Assembly (NCBI RefSeq): GCF_030385785.1
Contig: NZ_JAUEDK010000004.1
Location: forward strand, 1-64,000
DNA: 64,000 nt
Direction of reading: 5' to 3'
DNA from: Crenobacter oryzisoli
GTDB taxonomy: Bacteria; Pseudomonadota; Gammaproteobacteria; Burkholderiales; Chromobacteriaceae
Numbering within the stretch: the stretch's first letter is position 1; the number at the start of each line of letters is the position of its first letter. Position numbers and translations under genes: made by a program. The notes under the pieces are model-generated. The model was not told where the DNA came from and made no database searches. It saw nothing but the letters and a program-made list of their open reading frames with translations. Shown here one piece after another: positions 34,994-43,377 of the stretch.

Positions 34994-35794
34994 TTAGCGC
35001 TGGGAAGGAATATTGCCGCCGTCCACCACAATCTCGGATCCGGTGACGTAGCTGGCCTCGTCGGACAGCAGGAAGCGCACTACGCGGCCGATCTCGGCAG
35101 GACGGCCCAGCCGGCCGAGCATGATGCGGCGCTCGAAGGTGCCGGCCGGCAGGGTATCGACAACGGACTGGATCATCGGCGTCAGGATCTGTCCCGGCGA
35201 CACCGAGTTGATGCGGATACCGTCGTTGCCCAGGCTGTCGGCCAGCGAGCGCACCAGAGACAGCAGGCCACCCTTGGAGGCGCTGTAAGCCGGAATCAAT
35301 CCATTGCCCAGGGTGGCATTGATCGAGGCGATCCCGACCACGGCGGAACCGGGGTGAGCGCGCAGATCGGGGAGCATGGCCTGGACCAGCAGGGCCAGGG
35401 CGCGCAGGTTGACGTCCAGCACGGCATCCCAGCGTGCCTCGGTCAGTTGTTCCAGCCCGCTTTGATCCACTACGCCCGCTGCATGCACTAGGCCGCCGAT
35501 GGCTGGCAGTTGTGCCCGAGTCTGCGAAAGCGCGGGTGCCAACGCCGCTGAATCGCGCAGGTCGATGCCCAGCCCCACGCTCGGTACGTCGTAGCGTTCG
35601 GCGAGAGCTGCCGCGACAGCTTTCGCCTTATCTTCCTGCACGTCCCAAATGGCGACGGGGCGCCCCACTGCGACAAGCGCCTCGGCACAAGCAGCGCCGA
35701 TACCGGATGCGCCGCCGGTGACGATGACCGCTGTGGTCGGCGCATGGCGGCTGTTTTTGAAGTCGTCGATCGATTCGTTGGATTCGAGATGCAC
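34994..35794 (-). CDS. Short-chain dehydrogenase, probable hydroxysteroid dehydrogenase
   Basis: A 266-residue SDR: AVIVTGGASGIGAACAEAL, LVHAAGVVDQSG in place of the usual NNAG, catalytic AYSASKGGLLSLVRSLA, and SYVTGSEIVVDGGN at the end. The GTG at 35794 is chosen because AGGAGG lies exactly six bases upstream, while ATG codons further out lack such a site and SDR similarity. It is divergent from kshA with two operator motifs between them. The steroid position it oxidises or reduces is unknown. Confidence 0.8.
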   Translation of the reverse strand: MHLESNESIDDFKNSRHAPTTAVIVTGGASGIGAACAEALVAVGRPVAIWDVQEDKAKAVAAALAERYDVPSVGLGIDLRDSAALAPALSQTRAQLPAIGGLVHAAGVVDQSGLEQLTEARWDAVLDVNLRALALLVQAMLPDLRAHPGSAVVGIASINATLGNGLIPAYSASKGGLLSLVRSLADSLGNDGIRINSVSPGQILTPMIQSVVDTLPAGTFERRIMLGRLGRPAEIGRVVRFLLSDEASYVTGSEIVVDGGNIPSQR

Positions 35795-35875
35795 AGGCAA
35801 CCTCCTGCTGTGTAGTGATAAACGCATCTTCAACGATGCGGGTCTCCGCATCTTTCTCAATTGTGTCGGGTCGCG

Positions 35876-35890
35876 CATCGTCCGAATGGA
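35876..35890 (-). promoter_or_regulatory. Steroid-operon operator motif, copy 7
   Basis: On the reverse strand this reads TCC-ATTC-GGA-CGATG, identical to copies 3 and 4. It lies 81 bases upstream of the GTG start of the leftward SDR and 58 bases from copy 8. Confidence 0.7.
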
Positions 35891-35948
35891 CCATTCCGTT
35901 TTCCGCAGTGGTTGGCGTGTGAAAAAACCCTGCTCTACTCAGGGTTAG

Positions 35949-35963
35949 TCCGTCCGGACGATT
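35949..35963 (+). promoter_or_regulatory. Steroid-operon operator motif, copy 8
   Basis: TCC-GTCC-GGA-CGATT, with a fully palindromic core CGTCCGGACG. It ends 60 bases before the kshA start. The last base of the motif is T instead of G. Confidence 0.65.
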
Positions 35964-36023
35964 TCCTCCATGCCCGGGCGCCGAACAATGCGCTGACTTG
36001 TTCAACCACCATGGAGGAGCATC

Positions 36024-37112
36024 ATGACAGCATCCAACTCATCTGGCGGCTTGAAGGCGGAAGGCCGCTATGCTCGCGGCTGGCATTGCCTCGGCCTGGC
36101 GGCGGGCTATCGGGATGGTAAGCCGCACAGCCTCAATGTGTTCGGCACCCGGCTGGTGGCTTTCGCCGGCGAAGATCAGCAAGTCCACATTCTGGATGCC
36201 TGGTGTCCGCACATGGGGGCGGACCTTGGCTTGGGCGAGATCAGGGGAAATTCGGTGGTCTGCCGCTTCCATGGCTGGAGCTGGGGCGCAGATGGCTCTT
36301 GTAACGACATCCCCTGTGCCAAGCGTATTCCCCCCAAGGCCAAGACCAAGGCTTGGTTAACTTGCGAGCAGAACCAACTGCTGTTCGTATGGCACGACCC
36401 TGAAGGCGCGCCGCCACCTGCCGATGTCAGCATTCCACGAATCAACGCGTGTTTCTCGGACGAATGGACCGGGTGGACCATCCGCTCGATGGTGATTCAT
36501 AACAATTGCCGCGAACTGGTGGACAACCTCGCCGACGTGGCGCATTTCGGCCCAGTGCACGGCTCGCCGGCCAGCTATTTCTGCAATACCTTCGTCGGTC
36601 ATATCGGCTACCAGATGTTCCGCGGCAGTGAAAGCGAACTGCTCGGCAGTGCCCTGATTGCCGACAGTGCCTATTTCGGCCCGGCGTACCACATCACCCG
36701 CATGGTGGCGGAAGTCGATGGCAAGCCGGTGCACAGCATCCTGCTCAACTGCCATGTGCCGATCGACCAAGGCAGCTTCGAATTGCGCTACGGCGTGATG
36801 GTCAAGAAGATCCCCGGCCTGTCGGACGAAGAGAACGATGCCATTGCCAAGGCCTATGTCGAACAGGCGCACAAATCCTTCTTCCAGGATGTCGAGATCT
36901 GGCACAACAAGATCCGCATCGACAACCCGATCCTGGCCGACAGCGACGGCCCGATCTATCAACTGCGCGACTGGTACCGCCAGTTCTATACGGACGTGAA
37001 GGGACTGCCGGACGACCTGCACCAGGAAAAAGTGTTCGAGCGCCATGACGGCACATGGCGCGCGCTGTCCGAAGTGCCCGAGGCGGCACGTAGCCAACTG
37101 CACACGATCTGA
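36024..37112 (+). CDS. kshA: 3-ketosteroid 9-alpha-hydroxylase oxygenase KshA
   Basis: A 362-residue Rieske non-haem iron oxygenase. The Rieske ligands are C61/H63 (CPHMG) and C80/H83 (CRFHGW). The mononuclear iron site includes H174 and H179 in NNCRELVDNLADVAHFGPVHG. The start RYARGWHCLGLA, the DVEIWHNKIRIDNPIL segment and the YQLRDWYRQFYTDV C-terminal part match recalled actinobacterial KshA. KshA hydroxylates C9 of 3-keto-1,4-dienes and so opens ring B. The electron-donating reductase KshB is not in the window. GGAGGAG precedes the ATG. Confidence 0.92.
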   Translation: MTASNSSGGLKAEGRYARGWHCLGLAAGYRDGKPHSLNVFGTRLVAFAGEDQQVHILDAWCPHMGADLGLGEIRGNSVVCRFHGWSWGADGSCNDIPCAKRIPPKAKTKAWLTCEQNQLLFVWHDPEGAPPPADVSIPRINACFSDEWTGWTIRSMVIHNNCRELVDNLADVAHFGPVHGSPASYFCNTFVGHIGYQMFRGSESELLGSALIADSAYFGPAYHITRMVAEVDGKPVHSILLNCHVPIDQGSFELRYGVMVKKIPGLSDEENDAIAKAYVEQAHKSFFQDVEIWHNKIRIDNPILADSDGPIYQLRDWYRQFYTDVKGLPDDLHQEKVFERHDGTWRALSEVPEAARSQLHTI

Positions 37113-37126
37113 CCCGGTGAACCGCT

Positions 37127-37951
37127 ATGCAATTGACTGACAAGGTGACCTTGATTACCGGCGCTGGATCCGGGATGGGGCGTGCTACGGCCGAGCTGTT
37201 CGCCGCCCAGGGCGCGACGGTGATTGCTGTGGATCTGAACGAATCCGCCGCACAAGGCACCCTCGAACGGATAGGGGGCGCGGCAGCAGGTATTGCCCGT
37301 GCTTGCGACATTGCTGACAGCCGCTCCGTTGAGCAGCTGTTCGAAGAAGTCGCCCGCCGTTGGGGCCGTGTGGACGTCCTCGTCAACAACGCCGGAGTCG
37401 GGCAGGTGCCTGGGGACGGCTTAGAGCACTACCAAGAGCGGCTGGTGCGGCGCCAGCAGCAATTGGCCGCAGGGGAGGAGGCGGTCCACACCGATATGGT
37501 CGTGGACCTCACCGATGCCGGCTGGCAACGGGTGATCGACATCAACCTCAACGGCGCTTTCTTTTGTTCGCGTGAGGCGGTGCGTTTGATGATCCGGGCC
37601 GGCGTAGCCGGCTCCATTGTCAATATCGCCAGCGTTTCCGCACTGACTGGTGAGGGGCCGTTGAGCTATTGCGCCTCCAAGGCGGCGCTGCTGGGGCTGA
37701 CCAAATGCCTGGCGCGCGATCTCGGGCCCAGGGGCATCCGCGTCAATGCGATCTGCCCCGGGCCGACCCGCACCCCGATGATGCAGACGATTCCCGAGGA
37801 GTGGGCAAGAAGTCTTGAGCAGGCCATTCCGCTGGGCCGCATGTCGGAGCCGGAAGAAATCGCCAAGGCGGCGCTATTCCTGGCCAGCGGTGACGGCAGT
37901 TGCTTCACCGGCCAAACACTGTCCGCCAGCGGCGGCATGTACATGATCTAG
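37127..37951 (+). CDS. Short-chain dehydrogenase with internal insertion
   Basis: A 274-residue SDR: TLITGAGSGMGRATAELF, VLVNNAGVGQ, catalytic SYCASKAALLGLTKCLA and SGGMYMI at the end. Between the NNAG motif and the active site there is an extra charged stretch of about 30 residues (EHYQERLVRRQQQLAAGEEAV), longer than in typical SDRs, likely covering the substrate pocket. It lies 14 bases after kshA and is followed within 11 bases by another SDR. Probable hydroxysteroid dehydrogenase; position and stereochemistry are unknown. Confidence 0.8.
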   Translation: MQLTDKVTLITGAGSGMGRATAELFAAQGATVIAVDLNESAAQGTLERIGGAAAGIARACDIADSRSVEQLFEEVARRWGRVDVLVNNAGVGQVPGDGLEHYQERLVRRQQQLAAGEEAVHTDMVVDLTDAGWQRVIDINLNGAFFCSREAVRLMIRAGVAGSIVNIASVSALTGEGPLSYCASKAALLGLTKCLARDLGPRGIRVNAICPGPTRTPMMQTIPEEWARSLEQAIPLGRMSEPEEIAKAALFLASGDGSCFTGQTLSASGGMYMI

Positions 37952-37962
37952 GAGTGAATCAC

Positions 37963-38823
37963 ATGACAGGACGTTTGCAAGGCAAGGTTGCGCTGATCAC
38001 CGGCGCAGGTACCGGCATCGGCGCGGCAACGGCCAGGCGATTCGCGGCAGAGGGGGCCAAGGTGGTCATCTGTGGGCGCCGCAAGGCGCCTTTGGAAACC
38101 GTGGTCGAGTCGATTCTAGCCCAAGGGGGGGAGGCTGCCTGGGTACAAGCCGATGTGACCGATGAAGCGTCGGTGGAGAACGCGGTCCAGACCGCCGTGA
38201 AGCACTTCGGTAGCCTCGACATCATGGTCAATAACGCCGTGAACTACACCTGGGGGGTACTGGAGCAAGTCAGTACCGACGATTGGCGCACATGCCTGAG
38301 TGGGAGCCTGGATCCCGTGTTCTTCGGCACCCGGGCGGCGCTGCGTGTGATGAAGGCGCAGGGTGGCGGCGCCATCGTCAATCTGGGCTCGGTGGCCGGG
38401 CTGCTCGGCAGCCCGGGGCTGTCCGCCTACGGTGCGGCCAAGGCCGGAGTGCTCAACTTCAGCCGCGCAGTAGCGCTCGAAGCGGCGCAATCCAATGTGC
38501 GGGTCAATGTGGTGATCCCCGGCGTGGTCTGGAGTGAAGGCACGCGCGAAGCCTTGAACAGTGAAGAAGTGGCACGCGGCACCGCGCGCGCGGTACCGAT
38601 GGGGAGGATCGGTGAGCCGGAGGAATTGGCCAACGCCATCCTGTTCCTGGCTTCCAACGAAGCTTCCTACATTACCGGCCAGAGCCTCGTGGTCGATGGC
38701 GGAAAGACCTGCCGGCTGGATGTTGGCGCCACCGACTATGTGTCGGACACCTCGTCCGAACGGCGCGAAGCCGCCGGCCAGGGGGCCGAGCAGGGATTGG
38801 CGGGAGGTGAAGCACATGCATGA
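37963..38823 (+). CDS. Short-chain dehydrogenase
   Basis: A 286-residue SDR: VALITGAGTGIGAATARRFAAEGAKVVICGRR, MVNNAVNYTWG (NNAV instead of NNAG), catalytic AYGAAKAGVLNFSRAVA and YITGQSLVVDGGK. The C-terminus continues about 30 residues past the usual SDR end with an acidic, Gly- and Glu-rich tail. GGAG precedes the ATG at 37963. Its stop overlaps the following SnoaL-like gene by eight bases, suggesting tight coupling. It may supply or consume the keto group used by that protein. Confidence 0.8.
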   Translation: MTGRLQGKVALITGAGTGIGAATARRFAAEGAKVVICGRRKAPLETVVESILAQGGEAAWVQADVTDEASVENAVQTAVKHFGSLDIMVNNAVNYTWGVLEQVSTDDWRTCLSGSLDPVFFGTRAALRVMKAQGGGAIVNLGSVAGLLGSPGLSAYGAAKAGVLNFSRAVALEAAQSNVRVNVVIPGVVWSEGTREALNSEEVARGTARAVPMGRIGEPEELANAILFLASNEASYITGQSLVVDGGKTCRLDVGATDYVSDTSSERREAAGQGAEQGLAGGEAHA

Positions 38824-39442
38824 CATGGCACTGCTGGACCGTCTCGATCGCCTCGAATCGCTCGAGCAAATTCGTCAATTGCCGGCCAAGTATGCGCTGG
38901 CACTGGACATGCGCGATCTGGATGCATGGACCGGGCTGTTTCCGGAAGACGTCGTAGTCGGCAAGGAGCAGATCGGCCGCGCCCATCTGAAGCGCTGGAT
39001 CGACGACACCCTGCGCAACCAGTTTACGGTGACCTCCCATCACATCGGCGGCCACATCATTGAGTTCAAGGATGCCGACCATGCCTGCGGCGTGGTGTAT
39101 TCGAAGAACGAACATGAGACCGGGCCGGAATGGGTGATCATGCAGATGCTCTACTGGGACGACTACGAGCGTATCGACGGCCGCTGGTACTTCCGGCGCC
39201 GCCTGCCTTGTTATCTCTATGCCACGGATCTCAACAAGCCGCCGATCGGCGATAAGAAGATGCGCTGGCCGGGCAGGGAACTCTACGAGGGTTCCTGGCA
39301 TGAGCTGTGGCCGTCGTGGAAGGCATTCTGGCACAACAAGCCGAACGATAGCTTGCCCGACGTGGCGGCGCCGGCTCCGCTGGATACGTTCCTCGAGACC
39401 ATGCGCCGCGGTTCGGCAGTCCCCAAGATCCGCACGCGTTGA
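38816..39442 (+). CDS. SnoaL-like protein with BaiE/Hsh2-type catalytic pattern, candidate hydroxysteroid dehydratase
   Basis: A 208-residue SnoaL_4-type cone-fold protein. Y26 and D31 in KYALALD have the same spacing as the catalytic Tyr30/Asp35 of the bile-acid 7-alpha-dehydratase BaiE. H75/H76 in SHHIGGH sits where BaiE has its catalytic His. Family knowledge: BaiE and sphingomonad Hsh2 eliminate the 7-hydroxyl of 3-keto-delta4 bile acids. A dehydratase role here is inference. It is longer than BaiE by a Trp-rich C-terminal extension. GGGAGG precedes the ATG, inside the end of the SDR gene. Confidence 0.62.
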   Translation: MHDMALLDRLDRLESLEQIRQLPAKYALALDMRDLDAWTGLFPEDVVVGKEQIGRAHLKRWIDDTLRNQFTVTSHHIGGHIIEFKDADHACGVVYSKNEHETGPEWVIMQMLYWDDYERIDGRWYFRRRLPCYLYATDLNKPPIGDKKMRWPGRELYEGSWHELWPSWKAFWHNKPNDSLPDVAAPAPLDTFLETMRRGSAVPKIRTR

Positions 39443-39468
39443 ACCCAGCCCGGGATGAGATCGCAGAC

Positions 39469-40578
39469 ATGACAGCTAATCTGTTCGAACCGGTCCGGCT
39501 CGGCGAGCTGGTGCTCCCTAATCGGGTCGTCATGGCACCGATGACGCGCAGCCGCGCCGCCGAAGGTGATGTGCCGACCGAATTACACGAGAGGTACTAC
39601 GCCCAACGCGCCAGCGCGGGCTTGATCGTTGCCGAGGGCACTTACCCGAGCAAGCACGGCAAGGGCTACAGCCGCACGCCGGGTATCGCAACCGCCGCCC
39701 AGGTTGAAGCCTGGCGCAGGGTGACCGATGCCGTCCACCGCCAAGGCGGGCGCATGGTTCTGCAACTGATGCACGTGGGGCGGGTGGCCTCTTGCAACAA
39801 CAAGGAACCGGATGCTGAAACGGTTGCGCCATCGGCCATTCGCGCGCACGGCACGCTCTATACCGACGCGAAGGGGCTGGTAGAAATGGACATGCCCCGC
39901 GCCCTGGACAGCAGTGAAATCCCCGGTGTGATCGAAGAATACCGGCAAGCCGCAGTCAACGCCTTGGCGGCTGGTTTCGATGGCGTGGAACTGCATTGCA
40001 GCAGCGGCTATCTGCCCATGCAGTTTCTGCTCGAATGCGCCAACCAGCGCAGCGACGGGTATGGCGGATCGCTGTTGCGGCGTCTCCGTTTTCCCCTTGA
40101 AGCGCTCGAAACCATGGCTGGTGCCATTGGCGCTGGGCGGGTCGGCCTGCGCATCTGCCCGGGCAATCCATACAACGACATGCGAGACGATGATCCTGTC
40201 GCCACCTACAGTGCCCTGCTCGACGCCGCGTCGTCGCTGGGGCTGGCCTATCTCCATGTCAGCCGTTCGCCCGATCCGGCGCTGGACGCTTTTGCGCTGG
40301 CGCGACGGCACTTTCGCGGCCCACTGATCCTCAATGACGGCTTTGCCGGCGCGAGCGCCGCTCAGGCCTTGGCGAGCGGGGCAGGGGAGGCCGTCTCCTT
40401 TGCACGCCACTACATTGCCAACCCGGATCTGGCAGAACGCTTGCGCGACGGTACTCCGCTTGCCCCCTTCGACCGCACCACGCTGTATACGCCGGGGCCG
40501 CGCGGCTACACAGATTACCCGCCCTACGCGGCCTGTCCGCAGCCCCCCGTGTCAACAATTGGAGCAACCGGTCCATGA
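39469..40578 (+). CDS. NADH:flavin oxidoreductase, old yellow enzyme family
   Basis: A 369-residue FMN TIM-barrel ene-reductase: [36 protein letters not shown] and [18 protein letters not shown]. In most family members the last segment reads HGAHGYL or HGANGYL. Here the first His is kept, but the second His/Asn is Ser, which should alter carbonyl binding. It probably reduces or isomerises a conjugated steroid enone or dienone. It lies between the SnoaL-like gene and fadD3, overlapping fadD3 by four bases. The ATG at 39469 is preferred to an upstream in-frame TTG at 39439. Confidence 0.83.
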   Translation: MTANLFEPVRLGELVLPNRVVMAPMTRSRAAEGDVPTELHERYYAQRASAGLIVAEGTYPSKHGKGYSRTPGIATAAQVEAWRRVTDAVHRQGGRMVLQLMHVGRVASCNNKEPDAETVAPSAIRAHGTLYTDAKGLVEMDMPRALDSSEIPGVIEEYRQAAVNALAAGFDGVELHCSSGYLPMQFLLECANQRSDGYGGSLLRRLRFPLEALETMAGAIGAGRVGLRICPGNPYNDMRDDDPVATYSALLDAASSLGLAYLHVSRSPDPALDAFALARRHFRGPLILNDGFAGASAAQALASGAGEAVSFARHYIANPDLAERLRDGTPLAPFDRTTLYTPGPRGYTDYPPYAACPQPPVSTIGATGP

Positions 40579-42149
40579 CAGACATCCTGCCTGCGATTCC
40601 TACCATCCCTCGTCTGCTGGAACAATCTGCACGGCGCTACGCAAATAGCGTGGCGATCGAGGACGGGGATCTGAAACTCAGCTATGCCGACCTGCATCTT
40701 GTCGCCAAGATCGCCGCCCGCGCGCTGATGGCGCTTGGTGTGGAGCAAGGGGAGCGCGTCGCCATCTGGGCGCCCAACCTCCACGAATGGATCGTGTCGG
40801 CTCTTGGCATTCATCTCGCCGGCGGCGTGCTGGTGCCGATCAACACGCGCCTGAAGGGGGCCGAGGCGGCCGACATCCTTGCGCGCAGCGGCGTGCGCGT
40901 GCTCATTAGCATCGGCGATTTCCTCGGCGTGCACTACCCGGACATGCTGGCCGAGCATGCCATCCCGAGCCTGGAACATGTTGTCGTATTGCGCAGTGCG
41001 CGTGCCGGCCAAACCAGCTGGCAGTCCTTCATGACACTGGCCGAGGGCGTGCCTGAGGCTATGCAGCAGCAGCGCAGTGCTGCGGTTGCCGCGGAGTCGC
41101 CGTCCGATCTACTGTTCACCTCCGGTACCACCGGCCGCCCCAAGGGGGTGGTCACCGCCCACGGCCAGAATCTGGCCGCCTTCGCCGCCTGGTCGGACAT
41201 CGTGCGCTTGCAAGCCGGCGACCGCTACCTGATCGTCAACCCGTTCTTCCATGCCTTCGGCTACAAGGCCGGCTGGCTCGCCGCACTGATCCGTGGGGCC
41301 ACCATTCTGCCGCACCAGCAGTTCGATGCGCAGGCGGTGCTGCGGCGCATCGCCACCGACCACGTGAGTTTTCTTCCAGGCTCGCCCACCTTGTACCTGA
41401 GTTTGCTCGCCCATCCGCAATTGGGCGAATTCGACCTGTCTTCCCTGCGCATTGCCGTTACCGGCGCCGCCAACGTGGCACCCGAACTGGTGCAGCGCAT
41501 GCGGCAGGAGTTGGGCTTCGAATCGGTATTCACCGCCTACGGACTCACCGAATGCTGCGGCTTGGCCACCGTCTGCCGTCCGGAAGACGATGTGCAAACC
41601 ATCGCGACCACGTGCGGACGCCCCTTGCCGGGCGTCGAGTTGCGCTGCGTCGATGGCGACGGCAACAGTGTGGCCGCCGGTACGCCAGGGGAGGTGCTGA
41701 TTCGCGGCTTCAACGTGATGCAGGGCTACTTCGACGATGAAGCCGCCACCCGCGAGGCGGTCGACCGCGACGGCTGGCTGCATACCGGCGATGTCGGCAT
41801 CGTCGATGAACGCGGCAATTTGCGCATCACCGACCGGCTCAAGGACATGTTCATCGCCGGCGGCTTCAACTGCTATCCGGCCGAGATCGAGAACCTGATC
41901 TCCAGTCATCCGGCGGTAGCGCAGGTTGCGGTGGTCGGTGTGCCGGACGAGCGCTTGGGCGAAGTGGGCAAGGCGTATGTGGTGCTGCGCACAGGGGCCA
42001 GTTTGAGTTCAGAGTCCTTCATCGACTGGTGCCGCGAGCACATGGCCAACTACAAGGTGCCACGCGCCGTCGCCTTTGTCGCCGCGCTGCCGCTGAATGC
42101 CTCTGGGAAAGTCATGAAGCAGGCGTTACGTGAGGTCGCCGCGCGCTAA
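40575..42149 (+). CDS. fadD3: HIP-CoA synthetase FadD3
   Basis: A 524-residue AMP-forming acyl-CoA ligase. The ATP motif is [11 protein letters not shown], followed by [23 protein letters not shown]-type sequence, [39 protein letters not shown] and the catalytic lysine in NASGKVMKQ. The middle section closely follows recalled mycobacterial FadD3, which activates HIP, the two-ring propionate left after ring A/B degradation, to its CoA ester. Its stop codon TAA is supplied by the terminal repeat of the palindromic element that follows. Confidence 0.9.
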   Translation: MTDILPAIPTIPRLLEQSARRYANSVAIEDGDLKLSYADLHLVAKIAARALMALGVEQGERVAIWAPNLHEWIVSALGIHLAGGVLVPINTRLKGAEAADILARSGVRVLISIGDFLGVHYPDMLAEHAIPSLEHVVVLRSARAGQTSWQSFMTLAEGVPEAMQQQRSAAVAAESPSDLLFTSGTTGRPKGVVTAHGQNLAAFAAWSDIVRLQAGDRYLIVNPFFHAFGYKAGWLAALIRGATILPHQQFDAQAVLRRIATDHVSFLPGSPTLYLSLLAHPQLGEFDLSSLRIAVTGAANVAPELVQRMRQELGFESVFTAYGLTECCGLATVCRPEDDVQTIATTCGRPLPGVELRCVDGDGNSVAAGTPGEVLIRGFNVMQGYFDDEAATREAVDRDGWLHTGDVGIVDERGNLRITDRLKDMFIAGGFNCYPAEIENLISSHPAVAQVAVVGVPDERLGEVGKAYVVLRTGASLSSESFIDWCREHMANYKVPRAVAFVAALPLNASGKVMKQALREVAAR

Positions 42150-42296
42150 GAACCTGTTTACGATCTCGCGAACGAAGGGTCAGCCAAGGCGAAATGGCGT
42201 GAAAAAGCGGAATGTACTTATCGAGTAGATAAGCATGTTGAGCGCCATTTCAACGCAGGATCACCCGAGTGCAGCAGATCGTAAACAGGCTCTTAG
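42146..42296. repeat. 151-base palindromic (MITE-like) element at convergent gene ends
   Basis: The ends CTAAGAACCTGTTTACGATCT (left) and its near-perfect complement (right) form 21-base terminal inverted repeats with one mismatch. The interior is also largely self-complementary: GGCGAAATGGCG pairs with CGCCATTTCAACG, and CTTATC/GATAAG lies at the centre. The whole could fold into one long hairpin. The outer CTAAG supplies the TAA stop of fadD3, and the other end supplies the TAA stop of the leftward LysR gene. It may also act as a two-way terminator. Confidence 0.8.
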
Positions 42297-43213
42297 TCCG
42301 GCAATAGGACGCTGCCTCCACCCAGGTGCACCGCCTGCAGGTCTTCGATGAAGGCCGCCACCACATCGCTATGCCGCCCCTGTCGGGTCACCATGTGGAA
42401 CGGCACCTCGTAGTGGAAGCGCTCCGGGTTGAGCGCGCGCAGCAATCCCTGCTCGACATAGGGCCGGGCGAAATGCTCGGGCAGGAAGCCCAGGTGGTGG
42501 CCGGACAGGATGAACACCGCTACCGCTTCCATATTGTCGGCCAGTGCGGTGATGGCACCAGCCGGCAGTGTCAGCTGCGCCTCGGGTAGCGGGTAGGAAC
42601 GCCACGCCCATTCGTGGGCGGTGACCTCGTCGTGGGTCAGCGTGCCGGCGCGCTCGAACAGTGGATGGCCCTGTCCGCAATAGGCCACCTGCCGTTCGAC
42701 GAACAGCCGGGTGTAGCTCAGGCTGGTGACGCGGTGCCAGAAATAGCCGACCGCCACCTCGATCTCGCCGCTGAGCAGTTTTTCCTCCAGTTCGCCCGGC
42801 GCGCGCACCGAGATCGAGAAACGCACTGCCTGGCTGCGTTCCTTGAAGCGGGCGATCGCCTGGCTGATGCGGGCGTTGTGGCTCATCGGCGTGTGGCCGA
42901 TCAGTCCCAGGTGCAGCGTGCCGACCAGCTGGCGTCCCATATTGCGGGCGCGCTCGCCGATGTCGTCGACCACCGCCAGCAGTTCGCGCGCCAAGTCCAC
43001 CATCCGCTCGCCGCGCGGGGTCAGTCGAAAGCCGCTGCGGCCGCGCTCGCACAGCCGGTAGCCCAGCCGGGTCTCCAAAGTGGAAAGCTGGGCGCTGATG
43101 GTGGACTGGCCGACGTTGAGGGTGGTCTGGGCCGGGGTGACGCCGCCCGCGTCGACCACCGCCAGGAAGACCCGCAACAGCCGCAAGTCGAGGTCGCTGA
43201 TAGTTCGGAGCAT
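42293..43213 (-). CDS. LysR-family regulator of the guanidino-compound operon
   Basis: A 306-residue LysR regulator: LDLRLLRVFLAVVDAGGVTPAQTTLNVGQSTISAQLSTLETRLGYRLCERG forms the winged helix, followed by a substrate-binding domain. It is divergent from the arginase-family gene at 43378, with a palindromic operator between them. In Pseudomonas the LysR protein GbuR controls guanidinobutyrase gbuA in a similar arrangement, so 4-guanidinobutyrate is a plausible inducer. Its stop codon lies in the terminal repeat of the 42146 element. Confidence 0.83.
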   Translation of the reverse strand: MLRTISDLDLRLLRVFLAVVDAGGVTPAQTTLNVGQSTISAQLSTLETRLGYRLCERGRSGFRLTPRGERMVDLARELLAVVDDIGERARNMGRQLVGTLHLGLIGHTPMSHNARISQAIARFKERSQAVRFSISVRAPGELEEKLLSGEIEVAVGYFWHRVTSLSYTRLFVERQVAYCGQGHPLFERAGTLTHDEVTAHEWAWRSYPLPEAQLTLPAGAITALADNMEAVAVFILSGHHLGFLPEHFARPYVEQGLLRALNPERFHYEVPFHMVTRQGRHSDVVAAFIEDLQAVHLGGGSVLLPD

Positions 43214-43245
43214 GGCAGATCCTTGGCGCGCTTGTCATGGTCGCT

Positions 43246-43267
43246 TTGATACATCGATTTGTATCAA
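43246..43267. promoter_or_regulatory. LysR-type operator in divergent promoter
   Basis: TTGATACA-TCGATT-TGTATCAA is a perfect eight-base inverted repeat with a six-base spacer. It lies 32 bases upstream of the LysR start and 110 bases upstream of the ureohydrolase start. It contains the T-N11-A pattern of LysR binding sites. It probably mediates autorepression of the LysR gene and activation of the rightward operon. Confidence 0.8.
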
Positions 43268-43377
43268 TGTAAACATGGCGTCTTGCGTGTTTCAAAATTT
43301 TTTCTACGCCACATACTACTGAAAAACCGGCGTTATCGTCGTTTTGACAGGTTTCGATGTGGAGGAGAAAAACAGCC

